Part shown: one piece after another, positions 25,998 through 34,500 of the stretch | Layout: each line of letters opens with the position of its first letter | How positions within the stretch are numbered: position 1 is the first letter of the stretch | NCBI RefSeq assembly: GCF_009765875.1 | Contig: NZ_LMUP01000014.1 | Location: forward strand, 709,141 to 773,140 | Direction: 5' to 3' | Length of the DNA stretch: 64,000 nt | Origin: Pedobacter sp. L105 | GTDB lineage: Bacteria > Bacteroidota > Bacteroidia > Sphingobacteriales > Sphingobacteriaceae | The notes under the pieces: generated by a model | The model's database searches: none | Told to the model about the DNA's origin: nothing | The model's input: only the letters and a program-made list of their open reading frames with translations | Program-made: the position numbers and the translations under genes

Positions 25998-26757
25998 AAG
26001 AATTCTTTATTAAAATACGTGATTCAAATCCTTTACTGAAATTATAATCAAAACTTCCGTTTAACAAATGCACCCTGCTCTCAATGTTCTTTAAGCCGTA
26101 ACCCTTTCTTTTTTCAAGGGAATGCTCATTTTTTAAAGTTCCATTGTCCCGGTATGAAACCTCTGTGCCGGTATCCATACCATGGAAATTTAATGTAAAT
26201 TTATTCGCATCGGAGTGTTTGATCGTATTGCTGATCAGTTCCTGTATAATCCGGTAAATGGAAATCTGTATCCTGGGATTGTATTGTTTAAGATCGCATT
26301 CAATGGCATATTCTGCGGTTAAACCTTCACTCTTGTTGACGCGGATACACAGCTCTTCCAAAGCATATTCTAAGCCGAAGATCTCTAATTCTGGCGGCAT
26401 GATCTGGTAAACAATCTCCCTGGTATTGCGCAATCCCATGTCGATCAAAGTTCTCGCTTCTTTGATTTTTGCATCTTCCTCCTGCTGGGGAAGAATCAGT
26501 GACAATAAGGAGAAGATATTTCCTACCTGGTCGTGCAGGTCTCTCGCAATCCTGGTCCTTTCTATTTCTATAGATTCCAGGATACTTTCCAGCAGGTCCT
26601 GCTTATGTTTTTTCTCCAGCTCCAGTAATTCTTTTTGTTTCCCTGACAGGTTACGTACATAATGTGCGTAGATAAAAGTAAAGCCGACCGAAAGAATTAA
26701 CAGCGCTATTGTACCTGTAAGTAAAAAGTATATAATTTCGCTTTCCGAATGATCCAT
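25987..26757 (-). CDS. HisKA_3-type sensor histidine kinase
   Basis: This 256-residue kinase has one N-terminal membrane helix (about residues 10-31), a coiled linker rich in E and K, the phospho-acceptor segment IARDLHDQVGNIFSLLSL (histidine in RDLHDQVG) and a GHKL ATPase domain with LISNTIKHSD (N box), YRDNGTL (G1) and GYGLKNIESR (G2). It has no extracytoplasmic sensor loop of any size, so it probably senses through the membrane or through the companion membrane protein encoded just upstream, whose gene it overlaps by about 50 bases. It phosphorylates the adjacent NarL-type regulator. Confidence 0.92.
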   Translation of the reverse strand: MDHSESEIIYFLLTGTIALLILSVGFTFIYAHYVRNLSGKQKELLELEKKHKQDLLESILESIEIERTRIARDLHDQVGNIFSLLSLILPQQEEDAKIKEARTLIDMGLRNTREIVYQIMPPELEIFGLEYALEELCIRVNKSEGLTAEYAIECDLKQYNPRIQISIYRIIQELISNTIKHSDANKFTLNFHGMDTGTEVSYRDNGTLKNEHSLEKRKGYGLKNIESRVHLLNGSFDYNFSKGFESRILIKNSYAD

Positions 26758-27386
26758 AAACCAAAAAATAACAACAAGTAATAAATAGAGCAGAAAAAAG
26801 CATGAAAGGTCCAGAGCATCATTCTAACGTCTGTCAATCCCGGCTTTCGAAGGTAATTACTTAATATAAAAAGCAGGCACGAACTCGAGAAATAAATAAG
26901 TATGCCAGAATTAATTAATAGTAAAGCAGTGAGATAAGGCTTAGGAAGGATAGTGGAATAAACATTGATTAATTTATGGAAGCAAATCATCGCATAAACC
27001 AGGCAAATTAAACTTTCCAGTGCCCTGGCGTAGGTATTATTCACCGTTAGCGGTTGAAGAAAGGCAGAGTTAAGCAGCGTTAAAACAGTAAATAGGAGCA
27101 CACTGAGCAAGAAAAATAGTTTCCATCCCTTACCCAGGATTACAGTGGCATAAAACCAGCTGATCAAAGCAAATTCTTCGATGGTGTAAAGGTGAAGAAT
27201 GAAAATATTATTAATTTTCATCGACCACGTTATAGCGGAGGCGACTTCAACAATTGAGCTGATCAGTATATGAATGCTCAATATTCGGATGGTGATATTT
27301 CCGCTCCTCAAGGAAATAATTGCCAGCACTGATGCCGGAACCATTGCGAAGGGAGCAGAATTAAATATCAGACTTTGAAAGTCCAT
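26706..27386 (-). CDS. Polytopic membrane protein, likely sensory partner of the kinase
   Basis: This 226-residue protein consists of about seven hydrophobic segments with short loops and hardly any soluble domain. The first is near FAMVPASVLAIISLRSG and the last near SIYYLLLFFGLWIIRK. I do not recognise a family. Its 3' end overlaps the kinase gene and its 5' end is 27 bp from the small gene before it, so the four genes form one operon. Seven-helix proteins beside short kinases often act as membrane sensors. That role is inferred from context only. Confidence 0.75.
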   Translation of the reverse strand: MDFQSLIFNSAPFAMVPASVLAIISLRSGNITIRILSIHILISSIVEVASAITWSMKINNIFILHLYTIEEFALISWFYATVILGKGWKLFFLLSVLLFTVLTLLNSAFLQPLTVNNTYARALESLICLVYAMICFHKLINVYSTILPKPYLTALLLINSGILIYFSSSCLLFILSNYLRKPGLTDVRMMLWTFHAFFCSIYYLLLFFGLWIIRKAKLYTFYLQVQ

Positions 27387-27413
27387 AAATTAGGTGTTGA
27401 GAGACGTGAAGAA

Positions 27414-27785
27414 TTAGTCCTGATTTAATGGAGAAGTTCCGGCTGCGCAGGTATCCGGACAAGGATAAGTGAAATCATAGGTTCCGGCTTTATCTACTAA
27501 AGTTCCATCTTCTTCTTTACATTTATAGTGGATCATGTCCTCGTTGTCATCATTTACACCTACCAAAACAAGCGTTTCTGTATTGGAGGAATTGATACCT
27601 AAATAGAAACGAACTGTTTTAACATCGAGTTCATCGATAATAGCTTTTAGCTCAGACATGTGTACGGTAAATGCACGCACCTTCCCTCTGGGATCAGTAG
27701 GATTTAATGCTTGTAGTTCTCGCCATTTGGCCGTGTAGGCAATAGCTGTGTCAGTTGGAAGACGGAAGTTGTTTGGATTCGACAT
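27414..27785 (-). CDS. Small soluble protein of unknown function, first gene of the two-component operon
   Basis: This 123-residue protein has no signal peptide or membrane helix. It begins MSNPNNFRLPTDTAIAYTAKWR and has a mixed alpha/beta pattern (AFTVHMSELKAIIDELDVKTVRFYLGIN). It ends with a cysteine-containing tail (TYPCPDTCAAGTSP) in which two or three cysteines could form a disulphide or metal site. I cannot assign a family. Its position as the first gene before the membrane protein, kinase and regulator suggests that it is either the system's signal-related protein or its main product. Confidence 0.72.
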   Translation of the reverse strand: MSNPNNFRLPTDTAIAYTAKWRELQALNPTDPRGKVRAFTVHMSELKAIIDELDVKTVRFYLGINSSNTETLVLVGVNDDNEDMIHYKCKEEDGTLVDKAGTYDFTYPCPDTCAAGTSPLNQD

Positions 27786-27934
27786 AATTTGGTTTTTTTT
27801 CTAAATATATAACTTTTCCAGTGCTGCGCACGTCAATGTATAAGTAAATTTACGTAGTTATTTAATCGCGTAGTTTAACGTGTAAAAAAATCTGTCTTAT
27901 TTGAGAATTTTGGTCATATTCAAATAATCATATC

Positions 27935-28720
27935 ATGGATTTTACTTATTTTATGCTGCAAATACCCCCTTCGTTATTATTAGTTATTATTCTGCTTTTA
28001 TTTGCGGCAATAGGGAGTATCGGGACTTATTGCTTTCGTAAATATGTAGTCTTTCGGCCCCTTCGTTCGCATAACGAAGTGGTAGGTTACATATTTGCCA
28101 CGCTTGGTGGATTCTACGGATTACTGCTGGGCTTTGTGGTGTTTTTTGTGTGGGATTCTTTGAATGGTGCCCAAAAAGATGCGAGTCAGGAAGCCAGTTC
28201 GGCCAAGGCATTATACAGAGATATCAGATATTACCCGCAACCTGCCAAAGTAGCCAAATTAAAAACTGTTTATCTGCTTTACGTACATTCTGTAGTAGAA
28301 CAGGAGTTTCCGGATATGGAAACTATGAAACCTCTGGATAAGCATAACCGCGATTCATTTAATAAGGTTTTTGAAACCATGGGGCAATTGGATATGCGCG
28401 ATGCTTATTCTGCGCAAATGTTCAGGCAGTTAAATGAACTGGCTACCTACCGCAGCCTGCGCCAGTTAGATTCTTCTTCATCAATTCCTTTTGAAATATG
28501 GGTACCCTTACTGGCCGGGGGAGCGATTATATTGGTTTTTGCTATGCTGCTTGATGTAGAAAGCTGGCGATTACATGTGTTTGTAAATGGTTTATTAGGT
28601 ACTTTTATAGGGCTGGTTATTTATATCATTATCATCTTAGACCATCCATTTACGGGTAAAATGAAGATAGAGCCGGATGCTTATAAAAGTATATTACTAA
28701 TGGATAAAGAGGACATTTAG
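27935..28720 (+). CDS. DUF4239 (bestrophin-like) membrane protein
   Basis: This 261-residue inner-membrane protein has two N-terminal helices (about 12-32 and 55-75), a helical cytoplasmic middle and two C-terminal helices (about 190-210 and 215-235). The segment YIFATLGGFYGLLLGFVVFFVWDS followed by ASQEASSAKALYRDI is the DUF4239 signature, related to bestrophin-type channels. Function in bacteria is not established; an ion channel is a structural inference. It sits just before the first DUF4157 cargo candidate on the same strand (54-bp gap), but such genes occur widely and need not belong to the injection system. Confidence 0.82.
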   Translation: MDFTYFMLQIPPSLLLVIILLLFAAIGSIGTYCFRKYVVFRPLRSHNEVVGYIFATLGGFYGLLLGFVVFFVWDSLNGAQKDASQEASSAKALYRDIRYYPQPAKVAKLKTVYLLYVHSVVEQEFPDMETMKPLDKHNRDSFNKVFETMGQLDMRDAYSAQMFRQLNELATYRSLRQLDSSSSIPFEIWVPLLAGGAIILVFAMLLDVESWRLHVFVNGLLGTFIGLVIYIIIILDHPFTGKMKIEPDAYKSILLMDKEDI

Positions 28721-28774
28721 TCCAGACCTGTCTGTTGTGTTTTTGATTTTGTTGTTTACCTTAAATTAGCTTTT

Positions 28775-30175
28775 ATGTTCAATTCAATATCTAAGAAATC
28801 AGTACAAAACAATTCTTCAATAACCGAAAGAAATGGAGGTAATGCAAATAGTCTTCCAGCAGTGTCTGTGCAGCAAAATAAACCCATTCAGAAAATTGAA
28901 ATCGAGGAGGAGGAACCGATACAAGCTAAATCTATAATTCAGAAAAAGGATATAGAGGAAGAGGAACCTGTTCAAGCTAAATCTATAATTCAGAGAATTG
29001 AAATTGAGGAAGAAGAACCGATACAAGCTAAAGCTATAGTACAGAAAAAAGCAAATCAAACAGGATTGCCTGACCAATTGAAAGAAGGTGTAGAGAATCT
29101 TTCAGGTATGGGTATGGATGATGTAAAGGTGCATTACAATTCGGATAAACCAGCTCAACTGCAAGCGTTGGCCTATGCACAGGGAACGGATATCCATGTA
29201 GGGCCTGGGCAGGAAAAACATTTGCCTCATGAAGCCTGGCATGTAGTACAGCAGAAACAAGGCAGGGTACAGCCAACGACACAGATGAAGGGCGGTGTAG
29301 CAGTTAATGATGATAAAGGACTGGAGAATGAAGCAGATGTAATGGGAGCAGCATCTTTCAGGATTTCGGCTAATCAGTCATTACCTGTACAACAAAATAA
29401 AAATATAGGGTCAGAAAAAATATCTTTTTCAAAAACCGAAATTGTTCAGAGAACTGTGGATTCAGATTTGGATGAGGGTACTGAAGCAGTATCTGCTACA
29501 TTGAATTATCAAGGTAATGTAATGGACATCGTATCAAGTTACGTTGAAAAAATACATGGAATTACTGTTGTTGGTGATTCTAATTATGATGATTTTGCAA
29601 ATCAAATGGCTGGAGGATATAAAGTCTGGGCAAATAATTATTATAATAAAAGCCAGGCCTACTTATATGAAGCACAAAAAGCTGCCCAATACACTCAATT
29701 TGGTGCGAATAATAGAAATAATTTCGCAGTTCTGGGTGTTGACACAGATGAAAATGCAGATATCGAACTAATTAGTGAAAAATTTGAAAAGAACAAAGAG
29801 ACAGGAGATTTAAACAAATTGCCGTTAGAACAAACTGCCATTGAATTTAAAGCAAGTACTTCACCAAATTTTGACACCGTTGATAAGCTCTTTATTAAAG
29901 GTATGGCACAACTTCATAAACGTGAAAATCTAAATAAATTTAAATTTCTTAAATTGGAAATTCATAACGATAATAAAAATAACTATTGGCCAATTACTGA
30001 TGCTAAATTTAAGAGCCAATTTGGTAGCAATATCGTAAATATAACAGGTGCGGATTACCAGGCTCGTTTAGAACAAAGAGTTAGTGCTTCAATAAATTCT
30101 AATGATATAAAGTTGCCGATAGAAGTTGTGGCAGAGCATAATTCTACTGCCTACGCAGCGACAAAAAATAATTAA
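28775..30175 (+). CDS. DUF4157 protein with repeat leader, candidate eCIS cargo 1
   Basis: This 466-residue protein has no signal peptide. Residues 1-37 are polar and contain LPAVSVQQN. Residues 38-88 are three 17-residue acidic repeats of the type IEIEEEEPIQAKSIIQ. Residues ~95-190 form the DUF4157 domain, with the metalloprotease-like H152-E153-AW-H156 in LPHEAWHVVQQKQG and the closing NDDKGLENEADVMGA. The remaining ~250 residues are a distinct, AT-richer domain with AIEFKAST (E357, K359) followed by a helix with MAQLHKR, suggestive of a nuclease fold. DUF4157 proteins are known as frequent partners of eCIS loci. The gene converges on the eCIS ATPase gene with a 17-bp gap. Cargo status and toxicity are inferred. 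Confidence 0.82.
   Translation: MFNSISKKSVQNNSSITERNGGNANSLPAVSVQQNKPIQKIEIEEEEPIQAKSIIQKKDIEEEEPVQAKSIIQRIEIEEEEPIQAKAIVQKKANQTGLPDQLKEGVENLSGMGMDDVKVHYNSDKPAQLQALAYAQGTDIHVGPGQEKHLPHEAWHVVQQKQGRVQPTTQMKGGVAVNDDKGLENEADVMGAASFRISANQSLPVQQNKNIGSEKISFSKTEIVQRTVDSDLDEGTEAVSATLNYQGNVMDIVSSYVEKIHGITVVGDSNYDDFANQMAGGYKVWANNYYNKSQAYLYEAQKAAQYTQFGANNRNNFAVLGVDTDENADIELISEKFEKNKETGDLNKLPLEQTAIEFKASTSPNFDTVDKLFIKGMAQLHKRENLNKFKFLKLEIHNDNKNNYWPITDAKFKSQFGSNIVNITGADYQARLEQRVSASINSNDIKLPIEVVAEHNSTAYAATKNN
28886..29038 (+). repeat. Three 51-bp tandem repeats in cargo candidate 1
   Basis: Units at 28886-28936, 28937-28987 and 28988-29038 each encode 17 residues around EEEEPIQAKSI. A fourth, partial unit (GTACAGAAAAAA) follows. 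The copies differ at several silent and replacement sites but keep the reading frame, so copy number can change without frameshift. Confidence 0.92.
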
Positions 30176-30192
30176 GGATAATTGGAATTGTA

Positions 30193-31545
30193 TTACAATG
30201 ATTTTCCGTCTTTGCCTAATTCCCGTTTTATACCGGTTAAAATATCTTTATATAATAAAGTCGAATCGCCTCTTTTTATGGCCATTAGTGTGGAGTAGCG
30301 AACTATATTGATAATCGAACCACCAGCCAGCTCATACTTCTGCGCAATTTCTTCGAGATCTACTTTATCTTCAAGCACCACCTGCGGAGAAAAAGCCTGT
30401 TTCCAAAGTTGGTACCGGTGTTCTGCATCTGGCAAAGCAAAATGAATCATCGCCTGAAAGCGGCGGCTGAACGCATCGTCCAGATTGGCTTTCAGGTTTG
30501 TAGCCAAGATGATGATTCCCGGGAAGTCTTCTATCCGCTGCAGCAAGTACGACACTTCCTGGTTTGCATGGCGGTCATTGGAACTGCTAGTTTGCGTACG
30601 CTTGCCAAACAGCGCATCGGCCTCATCAAAAAATAAAACCCAATTTTTGTTTTCTGCCTGATCAAATACATTGCCTAAATTCTTTTCTGTTTCGCCAATA
30701 TATTTGGATACCACCATAGAGAGATCAATCCGGTAAACGTCCAGTCCGGTAGTCTTACCCAGCAGACTTGCTGTCAATGTTTTACCCGTGCCGGGAGGGC
30801 CATAAAACAACGCACGATATCCAGGCTTTATCGTACGACTCATACCCCAGTCGTTCAATAAGGTATTGCCATAGGTAATCCAATCCTTGATTTCTTCAAC
30901 TTCATTGCGCGTAATCTGATCCAGTACCAGATCCGCCCAGTCTAAATTAGTGTAGAGACGCTTAGCCGGGAAGTTAGGGCCAAAGTCTGGGTGGTGAGCA
31001 ACACCACTGGTAAAATAACTCAGGTATTCGGTAGAAATTTGAAGGGCACCGCTTAAAGCGGGTTCGTCGGCGTGCGAAGAAACCAATTTCAAAATATTAT
31101 GCTTGCGAAAAGGATGATGTTCGCCAAAAATCATTCCAAGAGAAAAGCGCTTTTCTAAATTGCCCGCAGCGAGGACGAAAGCAGCTGTTTCGCCAGTAGG
31201 TAAAAAGCCGGTAAATTGCTGTCCTTTAATTCCTCCAAATTCTGTAAATCCTCTATCGTAAGTACTGTTTTTTACAAAGAAGACATCCAGCAATTGGGGT
31301 TGTACGTGTGGTACCAGGGCAAGCAGCAAAATCATTCTTTCGTCGAAGCTAAAGCTGTAATATTTCACCATCTGTGCATACATCGATTGATCTTCACTCA
31401 GATCTGGAGGTAATACCTCAGCAATGTCGGTATGGGCACTAGTTTGTCCCCAATACAATTGCATACGGGTTTCTATCACTTGTGCTAACCATAACATTTC
31501 GGCTGTAAGGCTGGCTGCATTGAGCTGTGCAGGGGTCATATCCAT
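30193..31545 (-). CDS. eCIS AAA+ ATPase (Afp15-like)
   Basis: This protein of about 450 residues has an N-terminal helical domain and a C-terminal AAA+ module. The Walker A is FYGPPGTGKT, the Walker B is WVLFFDEADALFG, sensor 1 is ILATNLKANLD and the arginine finger region is AFSRRFQAMI. This layout matches Afp15/Pvc15, which is needed to assemble the injection particle in the cytoplasm. The frame extends to a GTG at 31572, but the ATGs at 31545 and 31539 fit better, the latter overlapping the stop of the tape-measure gene as ATGA. It is the last gene of the long structural operon and converges on cargo candidate 1. Confidence 0.93.
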   Translation of the reverse strand: MDMTPAQLNAASLTAEMLWLAQVIETRMQLYWGQTSAHTDIAEVLPPDLSEDQSMYAQMVKYYSFSFDERMILLLALVPHVQPQLLDVFFVKNSTYDRGFTEFGGIKGQQFTGFLPTGETAAFVLAAGNLEKRFSLGMIFGEHHPFRKHNILKLVSSHADEPALSGALQISTEYLSYFTSGVAHHPDFGPNFPAKRLYTNLDWADLVLDQITRNEVEEIKDWITYGNTLLNDWGMSRTIKPGYRALFYGPPGTGKTLTASLLGKTTGLDVYRIDLSMVVSKYIGETEKNLGNVFDQAENKNWVLFFDEADALFGKRTQTSSSNDRHANQEVSYLLQRIEDFPGIIILATNLKANLDDAFSRRFQAMIHFALPDAEHRYQLWKQAFSPQVVLEDKVDLEEIAQKYELAGGSIINIVRYSTLMAIKRGDSTLLYKDILTGIKRELGKDGKSL

Positions 31546-34500
31546 TCTACTGTTATTGTTTTGTCCATCCACTGAAATCTGATTATCCCAAATGCCCAGG
31601 GCAAGGTTTGCAAAATGATATCGTAGCCTCTTTGTTCCACCCTTAACATCCAGGTTTCCTCAGTCTCGGCAATCACACCCTGCCGCTGTAAAAAAGATGC
31701 CTGGAAACCTTCTACAGAAGTACTGGAGAGTTTGCCCGACCGCTCAATGACCACCTTCAGCAATTCCAGTGATAAATCTGCTTCTTCTGGCGTGAGGACA
31801 ATTTCTAGAGGCAAAGGTTCATGTAAAGGATGGTTACATATAATCTTGTTGAGCACCAATTCCTGCTCCGGATGCGCGGTAGTGTTAAAAGCGAGGTACT
31901 GCAATAAATGTACTGCTCTGGCCCGCGCCTCAGCATTAACAAAATCGCCTTTATCCATCAGCTGGAGGCGGGTAAAATAAGTGCTCAGAAATGGGTGCAG
32001 CAGTATTAAACCAGAATTGTTTACGTATAATTTGTTCCCTTTTTCCAGGATAGGTTCCATCTTTTTTCTTCTTTTTTGTTCTTCCTGAAGCTGTTGTATA
32101 GCCAGTTCCTGTTCTATTTTTTCCCGCACACCTTTTGCCGCTGCATCGGCTTCCTTTAAATTCCGTTCGCTTTTTTCTATCGCATGTTTTATAGCCGCTT
32201 CCTGTTCGCGGATTTGTGAATATTGCTCCAATTCGCGTTTGATAGCCGTTGACAGATCTTTATGTTCTGCCAGCAAAAGGGTATCTGTTTTTATTTTACG
32301 CAGCAAAATAGTGAAAAGATTTGCTGAAGCATAAACTGAACCTGATAAAAAACTAAATAGGTATTTGATATAACCCATTACGTTTTTTGGCTTTTCCATT
32401 CCTGATAAGTAGAAAAGAGTAGCTTCATTGAGCAAGATCCGCAGACTTTGTTTTTCATGGGTATCATTGATCAGCTCCAGCAGTAAGTTTCTAACCAGGT
32501 TGCTTTGAACTTTGAAGGTGAGGTCGCTACTCGAGCGGTGGTCAATTAGCCAGTTTACAGTTTCTTCCCCATAGTTTCTGGCCATGTATTTGGTAAGTGG
32601 AATTGATTTTAACAGCAAAGTGAGTTCATCTGTGGCCCCGCTTCTTGCACTCTCCAGCAAACGGTCAAGTACGGGTTTGAGTTCCTGCGCGCCGGCTAAA
32701 TTTCCATGTTCAGCAATTTCTTTGATATACTGTAAGGCGTCTTTTTCTATATAATGATCCAGTAATAAACTCAATTGTTTATGGTCGCCTCCCTTGCGGT
32801 CGGGCAGAAATAACCGATGCAGGTGCATACGGGCACTGGAAGAATGTTTTTCGCTTTGTAATAACTGCTTTAAGGCATCACGGTTTTGGTTATAGAGTAA
32901 AAGCAGCATTTCAGAAAGGTGGTCGTCAAGCTCCTGTTGGGTTATCGTATGCAGGGTATCTGGCAAGCGGTTCCAGGTCAGATAGTATTCAAGTAAACCG
33001 ACCACCTGTTTTTGCCGTTCTTCAGGGGATTCTATCACCTTTGAACCCCTATGCTGAAGAATCAACAGATCCACATTTTTATATTGGATTTTCCCGGTGG
33101 TTATTTCAGCAGGAGAGATCAATAGATCCCTTGTGCTGTTGTCCAGGTGTTTAATGAGCTGCCCAAACTGAGATACTGTCGTATAACTATTTTTGTCTAT
33201 TGTACCTGATTGATGGAAATTTTGCCAGCGCTGCAAAATTTCCTGTAGTTCCCATTTATTTTGTTTCAACAGATCTGTAATCCAATGATAGGGAAGATCA
33301 TGGTGCTGATCAGGAACCTGACTGTTCTTTTGCAAAGCCGTTAACTGTAATAAATGCTCAAAAATATACCGGTAAAAATGATGCGTCTCAAAAGCAGTAT
33401 ATTCAAACCGCATATAACCGCTCCAGGTAGCTTCAATTATCAGATGTTTTAAGGATAATTGACTGAGGTTTAATTCCGGTATGGATTCTATCAGCTCAAT
33501 TGCTGTTTCAATTGTTGCCTCCACAATATCCCATTCCGGCAAAAGACGAAACAATAAATAAATGAGTTCCTCATTAAATTGCCACAAGAATCTTTGCCTT
33601 GATCTTTTTTGCATCCCGGCTCTTTTGAATACCATTAAGGCTTTATGCGGAGATAAAGTATATAATTTTCTGAGTAAACTTTCTGGCGACTGACTGCTGT
33701 ATTTCTGGCCCCACCAGGGCATAGTTCCATACTGCAGAAAATAATGGAGGATATCTGAAAGTGTATTTTGATTGATTTCTATGGACTGCGCAACAGGGAT
33801 AGAAGAAGAGCCGTCCGGAAGGCTGGAATAGCGGGGCGTAGCCAAAATAAGATTACTAACAGGATTGGTTTCTGCTGAATTTTTAAGCAGGCGCAAATGA
33901 GTTGAAATCTGAACATTATCGGATGTACCGGTACCATTGATCAGTGTATTCAGTATGGTCTTAATTTCCGTGTTACTGTAGGTTGAAATATATTCCAGGC
34001 TAAACCTGATGAAATTGTTTTTGTTAAAACCAGGTGTATTTGCAGTCACCAGATAACGCATAATCATTTGCTGCAGCAGGACTTCAAATGAACCTGTATA
34101 GCCATTCATTATTAGTTTTTTACCTTTTGATTGGAGCAACAACAGCAAGAATTCCCCGATGAAATCTGCATCATGAGGCCATAAAAAACGAATGAACCCG
34201 GCAAGCTCATTTATCGGCAGCAATTGGCCGATTCGTTCTATAACAGTTTCCTGAGTAGCTAAGGAAAAAATCATTTCCCTGAGTGTGGCAGGAATGGTAT
34301 GCATCCCTTCCTTTAACATGGTGCTGAGATCTGCTTTACTGAAGCTAAAAGATGACGACCAAACCGGAAGTGATCCCTGCGATAAATAGTATTGCAATAG
34401 GCTGGTTTTGTTGGTCAGCAGTAAGGCCGATCTCGTTATACCTATTCCTGGTTGAAGAGGAGCGGTAGTAAAGCCGACCGGCTCCAGATTTTCCTGTTGT

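Noticed and set aside
29544..29771. Alternative-frame protein inside cargo 1
   Set aside because: It overlaps the well-supported DUF4157 gene and its sequence is low-complexity with no family pattern.
28775..30175. Calling the HEAWH motif of the DUF4157 proteins an active metalloprotease
   Set aside because: HExxH is present, but no third zinc ligand could be identified by eye and activity of this domain is not established, so only the domain name is used.
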